Of a stretch of 64,000 nucleotides of DNA, positions 56,017 through 64,000 are shown in pieces. A program made the translations under genes and the position numbers. The DNA lies in contig OZ253954.1 in the NCBI GenBank assembly GCA_965267405.1, positions 1,116,001 through 1,180,000 on the forward strand. The letters are read 5' to 3'. Source of the DNA: JAPPOI01 sp028818055 (lineage in GTDB: Bacteria; Pseudomonadota; Alphaproteobacteria; Rhodobacterales; Rhodobacteraceae). The notes beneath the pieces were generated by a model. That model worked only from the letters and a program-made list of their open reading frames with translations, searched no databases and was not told where the DNA came from. Positions within the stretch are counted from its first letter, which is position 1. Each line of letters begins with the position of its first letter.

Positions 56017-57299
56017 TGGATTTCCTGACTATTGGCATCCTATCACTTGGCGTTCTCCTAGGCGTTGTCTTGCTGGGATGCCCGGTGGGTTTAGCAATGA
56101 TCATTGTCGGGTTTGGCGGCTTCGCTGCAATGATCGGAACCTCACCTGCGTTAAGTGTGCTTGAAACGGCCGCATGGGAAACCGCGACGAACTATTCGTT
56201 CACGATTGTGCCGCTGTTCATGCTGATGGGGAACCTCATCTCGGAAAGCGGAATGGCACGCGATCTGTTCCGTGCGTCCGAGCGCGTGACACGTGGATGG
56301 TCGGGCGGCATCGCCGCAGCAGGTGTGACGGCAAGCGCTGCCTTTTCAACGATTTCAGGTTCGTCTCTTGCGACGGCTGCAACGATCACGCGCGTCGCTT
56401 ACCCCGAGATGATGGCCCGAGGGTACGACCAAAGGCTTGCTGCGGGTTCACTTGCTGCGGGTGGAACATTGGGCATCATGATCCCGCCCTCAATTGCACT
56501 TCTGCTCTATGCCCTGATCACTGAGCAATCTGTTGGAAAGATGTTTCTTGCCGGCATTCTTCCGGGGCTGCTCGCATATTCCCTGTACATGATTACGATT
56601 TTGATCGTGAGCAGGTTTTGGACCACGGGTGACAATAGTGGATTGGGTGAGGAAACAAGTCTTGGCAAAGCGCTTCGGCTATTCGTTCCAACATTTGTAT
56701 TGTTTGGCTTGGTCATGGGCGGACTATATGGCGGATTTTTCACGCCGACCGAAGCTGGCGGAGCCGGAGCACTTTTCGCACTCGTCTACGCCATGTGGCG
56801 CGGTATCGGCCGTGACGGGCTTATGCGTGCTTTGCGCAATACAGTTGCTGCGACCGCTGGAATTTTCCTGATCCTGATTGGGGCTGAAGTTTACGGATTT
56901 GTGGTCTCGACTTCCCAAATCTCGTTCGCGTTGTCTGACTATATGCGCAATTCTGGTCTGGAGCCTTGGCAAGTCTTGGCGCTGATACTTGCATTTTACA
57001 TCGTGCTTGGCTGCTTCATGGAAAGCTTGGCCATGATCTTGCTGACTATACCGATCTTTTTTCCGGTCGTTGTCGAGGCTGGGTATGACCCGATCTGGTT
57101 CGGGATCATCGCGGTTGTGACTGTTGAATTGGGGCTGATCACTCCGCCTGTCGGAATGAACCTGTTTATGGTCAAGTCATCGGCGCCGGATCTTGAACAA
57201 CGCTCTATCATGATTGGTGTTCTTCCTTTTGTGGTCAGCGACATTATTCGCCTTGGGCTTCTGATCGCATTTCCAGCGATTGCTTTGACGCTCACCTGA
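56016..57299 (+). CDS. TRAP transporter large permease (DctM family)
   Basis: A 427-residue transport channel of about twelve transmembrane helices with the DctM signature GGTLGIMIPPSIALLLYALITEQSVG and GLITPPVGMNLFMVKS. Uses the ion gradient to import the DctP-bound solute. Together the three TRAP genes form one transcript with overlapping or tight ends. Confidence 0.95.
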   Translation: MDFLTIGILSLGVLLGVVLLGCPVGLAMIIVGFGGFAAMIGTSPALSVLETAAWETATNYSFTIVPLFMLMGNLISESGMARDLFRASERVTRGWSGGIAAAGVTASAAFSTISGSSLATAATITRVAYPEMMARGYDQRLAAGSLAAGGTLGIMIPPSIALLLYALITEQSVGKMFLAGILPGLLAYSLYMITILIVSRFWTTGDNSGLGEETSLGKALRLFVPTFVLFGLVMGGLYGGFFTPTEAGGAGALFALVYAMWRGIGRDGLMRALRNTVAATAGIFLILIGAEVYGFVVSTSQISFALSDYMRNSGLEPWQVLALILAFYIVLGCFMESLAMILLTIPIFFPVVVEAGYDPIWFGIIAVVTVELGLITPPVGMNLFMVKSSAPDLEQRSIMIGVLPFVVSDIIRLGLLIAFPAIALTLT

Positions 57300-57442
57300 T
57301 TGCGGCCCGCAGTTTCACGGATGCAGTCGGACACAAATTGTCAGGCTCAAAACCAACTTCAATAGGCCTGGAAACAAGGCGCATTTGGAAAATCATGGGT
57401 TTGATTTTGTTGGTCGCTGGTGTCACGGTGCATTCAGATTGA

Positions 57443-59193
<1,751 letters not shown>

Positions 59194-59245
59194 AAGCAGG
59201 CATAGTCCCAAGTTGTCGGCGATTTTGGTCGAAAGGTCTTTGAGC

Positions 59246-60247
59246 TTAGGCGGGAACAGCTTCCAGAAGCTCTTTCCAGCGATGGCACGACACCTCGTGG
59301 CCCGATCCATCGCCTTCTAGTTCAGGCTCCTTCGTCTTGCAGACATCGATGGCATGCGGGCAACGGGTATGGAACTTGCACCCCGGTGGTTGGTTAGTCG
59401 GTGATGGAATCTCGCCTTCCAGCTTCTGCGCCTTTCCACGATCATCCGGATCCAGCGATGGAATGGCCGAGAAAAGTGCCTTGGTGTAAGGGTGGCGAGG
59501 TCCGGCAAAAAGCTGGCGCGTAGGCGCGGTCTCAACCAGCCGGCCCAGATACATGACCGCAACGTGGTCACAAGTATGCGCGACGACCGATAGGTCATGA
59601 CTGATGAACATAAAGGTGATGCCAAGGTCGCGCTGCAGCTCTTTTAGCAGGTTCAACACATCCGCCTGAATCGAAACATCAAGGGCGGCAACGCTTTCAT
59701 CAGCTACAACAAATTTCGGGTCACATACGAGAGCGCGAGCAATGGATATTCGCTGTCGCTGGCCACCCGAGAATGCGTGCGGGAAACGGCGCAGGTGCTC
59801 GAGATTCAACCGACATTTCGCAGCGATCTCGCGAACTCGTTCGTCCGTTTCCTGACGGCTGCTTGTAAGCCCCATTACCTCAAGCGGCTCGGCAATAATA
59901 TCGCGAACTGTCATCCTGGGTGACAAGGCCGCGTAAGGGTCCTGAAAGATCAGCTGCGCACGTTTTCGGTAGTCCTTGAGTTCATTTTTGCCAATTTTTT
60001 CTAGGTCATAGTCGACTTCACCATCTGAATAGTGAGCCGATCCACCGGTGATTGGCACCGCATTCAACAACGCACGCCCAAGCGTTGTTTTACCTGATCC
60101 GGACTCTCCGACCAGGCCAAAGAAACTACCCTTGTCGATGTGGACAGTAACGTCATCTACAGCCTTCAACACGAACTTGTTGAAAAGACCCTTCCCGATT
60201 GGAAAGCCAACAGAAAGGTTTTCGGCTCGGATCAGTGTGTCACTCAC
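59246..60247 (-). CDS. Oligopeptide ABC transporter ATP-binding protein (OppF-like)
   Basis: A 333-residue ABC ATPase with GLVGESGSGKTTLGRALL (Walker A), LSGGQRQRISIARAL-like signature (FSGGQRQRIS), VADESVAALDVS (Walker B, with Asp/Glu), and the OppF C-terminal oligopeptide/dipeptide extension (PTNQPPGCKFHTRCP). It probably drives import together with the 60244-61239 ATPase. GTG start overlapping the upstream stop. Confidence 0.92.
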   Translation of the reverse strand: MSDTLIRAENLSVGFPIGKGLFNKFVLKAVDDVTVHIDKGSFFGLVGESGSGKTTLGRALLNAVPITGGSAHYSDGEVDYDLEKIGKNELKDYRKRAQLIFQDPYAALSPRMTVRDIIAEPLEVMGLTSSRQETDERVREIAAKCRLNLEHLRRFPHAFSGGQRQRISIARALVCDPKFVVADESVAALDVSIQADVLNLLKELQRDLGITFMFISHDLSVVAHTCDHVAVMYLGRLVETAPTRQLFAGPRHPYTKALFSAIPSLDPDDRGKAQKLEGEIPSPTNQPPGCKFHTRCPHAIDVCKTKEPELEGDGSGHEVSCHRWKELLEAVPA

Positions 60248-61239
60248 TCAGCGGCCTCCTTGTAGATATGACAGGCCACCGAATGGTCCCCCTCCACGCG
60301 AGACTCTTGCGGAATCTGCTGAGTGCACTCTTGCCCCACAATCTGGCTACAGCGTGTATTGAAAACGCAGCCCGATGGGCGTTCAAGCGGCGACGGAATG
60401 TCGCCTGGAACCGGGGTCAAAGGCTGATCGAGATCATCAAGCTTCGGAAGAGCCGCGATTAGTCCCTGTGTGTACGGGTGCTTGGGATTGCGGATCACTT
60501 CGCGAACTGGACCTTCTTCGATGAGACGGCCCAAGTACATGACATTCACCCGATCACAAGTTTGCGCCACGACTCCCAGGTCGTGGGTGATGAAGACAAT
60601 GCCCATCTGAAATTCTGTCACCAGGTCTTTCATCAGATCGATCACCTGGGCCTGAATAGTTACATCGAGCGCAGTCGTTGGTTCATCCGCGATCAAAAGC
60701 GCCGGTTTGGTCGAAAGCGCCATGGCAATCATCGCGCGCTGGCGCATGCCACCGGAGAGCTCAAATGCGTACTGGTCGAAACGCCGCGCGGCGTCGGATA
60801 TCCCGACCCGATCCAGCATCTCGACCGAGATCTCCTTCGCTTTGGCCTTGGACATCTCGGAGTGCAATTGGAGCTGTTCGACCATTTGCTTGCCGATGGT
60901 GATCGCCGGCGCAAAGGAAGCCATAGGCTCCTGAAAGATCATTGAAATTGCACCGCCCCGCACGACCTTCAGTTCGCGGGGTGTCTTGAGCGAGAGAACG
61001 TCAACTTCGCGGTCCTCGACGTGCAGAGTAATTTTCGACTCAGGGCTATAAACCGCATTGCGAGCGTTGAGATGCATGAGCGATTTGGCCGTCACGGATT
61101 TGCCAGAACCGCTTTCCCCGACCAGTCCCATCACCTCGCCTTTGCGCAGTGAAAACGACACGTCCTCGACCGCTGTAATCAGCCCTTCGTCAGTGCGGAA
61201 CTGGAGAGTCAGGTTTTCTACATCGATCAGAGCGCTCAT
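60244..61239 (-). CDS. Oligopeptide ABC transporter ATP-binding protein (OppD-like)
   Basis: A 331-residue ABC ATPase: GLVGESGSGKSVTAKSLM (Walker A), ELSGGMRQRAMIAMAL (signature), LLIADEPTTALDVT (Walker B), and the C-terminal PLERPSGCVFNTRC extension. The two ATPases form a heterodimer. It overlaps OppC by 4 bases and the OppF gene by 4 bases. Confidence 0.93.
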   Translation of the reverse strand: MSALIDVENLTLQFRTDEGLITAVEDVSFSLRKGEVMGLVGESGSGKSVTAKSLMHLNARNAVYSPESKITLHVEDREVDVLSLKTPRELKVVRGGAISMIFQEPMASFAPAITIGKQMVEQLQLHSEMSKAKAKEISVEMLDRVGISDAARRFDQYAFELSGGMRQRAMIAMALSTKPALLIADEPTTALDVTIQAQVIDLMKDLVTEFQMGIVFITHDLGVVAQTCDRVNVMYLGRLIEEGPVREVIRNPKHPYTQGLIAALPKLDDLDQPLTPVPGDIPSPLERPSGCVFNTRCSQIVGQECTQQIPQESRVEGDHSVACHIYKEAAE

Positions 61240-62390
61240 TTATTTGCCTCTGAATAGGGATCAGCGGCGTCACGCAAACCATCACCAACGAAGACGAACG
61301 CCATAACCAGCGCAATGAAGAAAATCACCGGAATGAAGTACCATTGGTAGTTCAGCATCACGTCCGCAGACGTCGCCTTTTGCAGCATGACACCAAGCGA
61401 CGACACGGGGTCTTTCAATCCAAGTCCGATGAAGGAAAGCGCGGTTTCGCTCAGCACCATGTACGGGAACGAAATCACCAGATCGACGATGATGTAGCTG
61501 GTGAACGACGGCAAAAGGTGGCGACGGATGACGTGAGAAGAAGACGCGCCTGACAGCTGCGCGGCCAGTACATATTCCTGATTTCGCTCGGTCAGCAGAT
61601 GGGTCCGGATACGTCGGGCAAGCGTTGGCCAACCAATGAATCCAAGGATGACGGATATGTAGAAGAACCGCGCTTCCGCCGACATTTCGGGTGGCATAAA
61701 CGCCGCCACCGCCATAAAGAGCGGGATTGCCGGAACGGTTCTGACCGCGTCGGTGATCATCTGGATCACGCTGTCGATCCAGCCTCCGTAATAGCCGGAC
61801 ACCCCTCCTATGATCAGAGCCAAGACAAACGCGATAAACACACCGATTGTCCCCACTTGAAGCGACGTCCAGATCGCGTGCAGCGTGCGGCTAAAGATAT
61901 CCTGTCCGTCCTCATCAGTGCCAAACAGGTGAATTTTCCCCTCTTCAAGGCCGAATAGGTGGCGTTGACCGGGGATAAAACCGAACAATTCATAGTCGTC
62001 CCCTTTTGGGAAAAAGACGACGTAATTGCGCTTATCCTCGTTGACCTTTGTGACCCATCTGAAATTCGTGGCCAACGAACGCTCGCGTTCCACAGCATGA
62101 ATGAAAGGCCTGATCGAGCAGCCATTCTTGTCACAGAATTGCGGTATCTGAGGGGCGCCGTTGGTATAATCTTTGTTGCGTCCAGCAACGGTAGGGTCGT
62201 AGGGCGACAAGAACGGCGCAAATATCCCCGCCACGATCAAAACAATTAGTACAGTCGCCGCGACCATTGCCGCGCGCTGCTTTTTGAATCGAGCCCAGAT
62301 CAGTTGGCTTTGAGACGCCGTGAAGTACGCCTCTTTCAGCTTCTGATCCTGAAGGTCGTCTGCGGTGATATCTGTTTGTTCTGTCGTCAT
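61236..62390 (-). CDS. Oligopeptide ABC transporter permease (OppC-like) with large periplasmic insert
   Basis: A 384-residue permease. After the first membrane helix (about 40-60) and SPYDP there is an extra about 90-residue segment (about 62-155) containing the Cys pair FCDKNGCS. Then come HLFGTDEDGQDIFSR, the usual permease entry, and the coupling EAA loop (SGASSSHVIRRHLLPSF). It resembles YejE-like permeases with long loops. Substrate is unknown. Confidence 0.9.
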   Translation of the reverse strand: MTTEQTDITADDLQDQKLKEAYFTASQSQLIWARFKKQRAAMVAATVLIVLIVAGIFAPFLSPYDPTVAGRNKDYTNGAPQIPQFCDKNGCSIRPFIHAVERERSLATNFRWVTKVNEDKRNYVVFFPKGDDYELFGFIPGQRHLFGLEEGKIHLFGTDEDGQDIFSRTLHAIWTSLQVGTIGVFIAFVLALIIGGVSGYYGGWIDSVIQMITDAVRTVPAIPLFMAVAAFMPPEMSAEARFFYISVILGFIGWPTLARRIRTHLLTERNQEYVLAAQLSGASSSHVIRRHLLPSFTSYIIVDLVISFPYMVLSETALSFIGLGLKDPVSSLGVMLQKATSADVMLNYQWYFIPVIFFIALVMAFVFVGDGLRDAADPYSEANK

Positions 62391-62393
62391 GGT

Positions 62394-63401
62394 CTACCGC
62401 ACAATGCTCTTACGGACGCGCGGATCGATGACCGCAAGCAAGACGTCCGTGAAGAAGTTCAGCGCCACGATGGACGCGGTCAAAAGGAAGATAATGGCAC
62501 CGGCCAGCTGTTGGTCATTCGAGCGTGCCAAAGCTTCGATAAGAAGCGCGCCCGCATCTGTCATTACCAGGATCAGGGCAACGATCGGCAACTCGTTGAA
62601 AATCCGGTTCAGGTCGAAACCAAGCGAGTTGATAATCGGCCCAAGTGCGTGACGCGCAGGATAGCCCCAGAGCAGCTTGCGACCGTGCACACCTCGGGCC
62701 GCCGCCGCAGTGACGTAAAGTTTGCCTATTTCATCAGACATCAAGGCCCGCACGGTCTGCAAGGCAAACGCAGTGGCCGACCAACCCAATATGAAAATCG
62801 GAAGCCAAGCGTGTTTCAGAAGATCAACGAAACGCGCCCACGACCACGGCGCATCCCGGAATTCACTTGAGAACAGCCCGGTCAGAGTCTCGCCGAAGTA
62901 GACGGTTGCAAACAGCATGATCATCAAAGCCAGCAAGAAGTTCGGCATGGCCAGACCAAGATAACTGACGATTCTCAACGAGTTATTCAGGAATGCATTG
63001 TTGGACGCCGCAGCAATTATGCCCACCGGTATAGCGATCAAATAGGCTAGCGTCAGGGCCGCCAGACAGATCGACAGCGATAACCAGAATTTGTCGCCCA
63101 GTAGGTCGGCAATGTTTACGCGAAGGATACAACTATCACCAAACTCGCCGCGGAAGGCATTGACGATCCAGTTGCCCCATCGCTCGAGAAACGGTCGATC
63201 TAGCCCGAGACGTTTTCGTTCAGCCTCAAGCTCGTTGGCGATCTGAATGCTGGACCCTTGGGTATTCTTGAATGCGAGATAACGTTCAGCGCAGTCACCC
63301 GGCACAAGCTCCATCAATGAGAAAACGACCAGCGAAACGATCATCAACGTGATCATCGCCATTATTGCTCGAGTGCACACAAAGCGCGCGAAGTTCAGCA
63401 T
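62394..63401 (-). CDS. Oligopeptide ABC transporter permease (OppB-like)
   Basis: A 335-residue permease with an N-terminal helix, a periplasmic loop and six membrane helices including the EAA region (AARGVHGRKLLWGYPARHALGPII). Pairs with the OppC-like protein to make the channel. Its stop is 3 bases before the oppC-like start. Confidence 0.9.
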   Translation of the reverse strand: MLNFARFVCTRAIMAMITLMIVSLVVFSLMELVPGDCAERYLAFKNTQGSSIQIANELEAERKRLGLDRPFLERWGNWIVNAFRGEFGDSCILRVNIADLLGDKFWLSLSICLAALTLAYLIAIPVGIIAAASNNAFLNNSLRIVSYLGLAMPNFLLALMIMLFATVYFGETLTGLFSSEFRDAPWSWARFVDLLKHAWLPIFILGWSATAFALQTVRALMSDEIGKLYVTAAAARGVHGRKLLWGYPARHALGPIINSLGFDLNRIFNELPIVALILVMTDAGALLIEALARSNDQQLAGAIIFLLTASIVALNFFTDVLLAVIDPRVRKSIVR

Positions 63402-63522
63402 CGCCTTCCCCAGTTCCCCGCTTCAATCCGACTTGATCAGACTTTGTTACGCGGGGTGTCCCCCTGTGTTACCGAGGGCAGCGTATGCCGCCCCCGACAA
63501 TTTCATCAAAGCAAACCGATGC

Positions 63523-64000
63523 TTATTCGTCCAGCCACCATTGCGTGGCCCGGTATGGATAAGTCCGGTAGTACTCGTAGCTGTGGGTCTTCGTTTCGGT
63601 GAAGTTGATCAGGTTGTTGCGATGGATCATCGGCGCAGGCGCAATGACTGTACCAATGAACAGCAACTCTTTGGTCATGTTTTCCACCATACGCGCACCA
63701 GCTTCGTTGAACGTGTCTGACCCGGCTGCTGCTGATTGAAGAACGTTGATGTCTTCCATCATTTGCTTCGCCCAGGCCGGTGGTTCAACGCCGGCAGAAC
63801 CGCCTGAATCGACCCACTCAGCCCACAACATCGCGTTACGGTTACCGAAGTAGTTCTCGTAAGGCGGTACCCAAAGCTCGTTGTTGCCCAAGACGATTGC
63901 CAACGGCTGACCCTTCCGCCACATGCTGATGTCCAGCTTGTTTGACGACTGAGCCGAGCGGTATTCGTCTGGTGTCACTTCCTTGACGACCGAGTCGATA
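63523..64000 (-). CDS. Peptide/solute-binding protein of the ABC transporter, C-terminal part (runs off the window)
   Basis: An open minus-strand frame extends to the window edge, so the N-terminus is missing. About 159 residues are visible, with the SBP_bac_5-type end (MWRKGQPLAIVLGNNELWVPPYENYFG... SYEYYRTYPYRATQWWLDE). It is the periplasmic component of the oligopeptide-type transporter; the substrate is unknown. The 121-base gap to oppB holds no clear gene. Confidence 0.85.
   Translation of the reverse strand, partial: IDSVVKEVTPDEYRSAQSSNKLDISMWRKGQPLAIVLGNNELWVPPYENYFGNRNAMLWAEWVDSGGSAGVEPPAWAKQMMEDINVLQSAAAGSDTFNEAGARMVENMTKELLFIGTVIAPAPMIHRNNLINFTETKTHSYEYYRTYPYRATQWWLDE

Overview
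The window looks like chromosomal DNA of a marine alphaproteobacterium of the Rhodobacteraceae (Roseobacter group); genus not determined. Pointers are the ChvG-ChvI/HprK/PTS-Ntr cluster next to pckA, the cell-cycle methyltransferase gene ccrM beside rnhB, the tuf - tRNA-Trp - secE - nusG - rplK - rplA order, a TRAP transporter, and many secreted Ca2+-binding (RTX) proteins. Most genes are ordinary core genes. No insertion sequence, prophage or CRISPR array was seen.

Layout. 0-8 kb: the end of a TPR gene, ETF-ubiquinone oxidoreductase, greA, an unusual zinc metalloprotease, rplK/rplA, a 2OG-Fe(II) oxygenase and a DUF4342 protein. 8-17 kb: nusG, secE, tRNA-Trp, a TPR protein and tuf, then a lipoprotein, an M48 protease, a DUF898 membrane protein and parC, all on the minus strand. 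17-23 kb: an SH3 protein, GFA and SDR enzymes, a HIG1-like protein, cobalamin adenosyltransferase, etfBA and 3-hydroxybutyryl-CoA dehydrogenase. 23-30 kb: HPr, EIIA, RapZ, HprK, ChvG and ChvI in one minus-strand run, divergent from pckA. 30-39 kb: a TauE-type exporter with a DUF2161 nuclease-fold protein, an intriguing stretch of mini-ORFs, Mn-pyrophosphatase, a HAD hydrolase, ccrM-rnhB with a GANTC cluster, a membrane-anchored winged-helix protein, an MscS channel and a probable structured RNA. 39-47 kb: tRNA-Arg, a LacI-type regulator, two large RTX proteins, glycerate kinase and an SDR. 47-53 kb: a serine/threonine kinase, a PP2C phosphatase and two paralogous LysM/solute-binding proteins. 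53-59 kb: a beta-decarboxylating dehydrogenase, a TRAP transporter and a TmpA/TmpB-like pair. 59-64 kb: an oligopeptide-type ABC transporter whose binding protein runs off the window.

How genes work together. EtfBA passes electrons from acyl-CoA dehydrogenases to the ETF-QO encoded 19 kb away and so to quinone; 3-hydroxybutyryl-CoA dehydrogenase belongs to the same fatty-acid/PHB metabolism. HprK phosphorylates HPr, which exchanges phosphate with EIIA, next to the ChvGI envelope/acid-sensing system and the gluconeogenic pckA. The TRAP genes followed by a GBBH-like dioxygenase and an HD-domain oxygenase look like an organophosphonate pathway that would release glycine betaine and phosphate. 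The kinase/phosphatase/LysM-SBP group looks like an undescribed envelope-signalling module and is the best candidate here for a new system.
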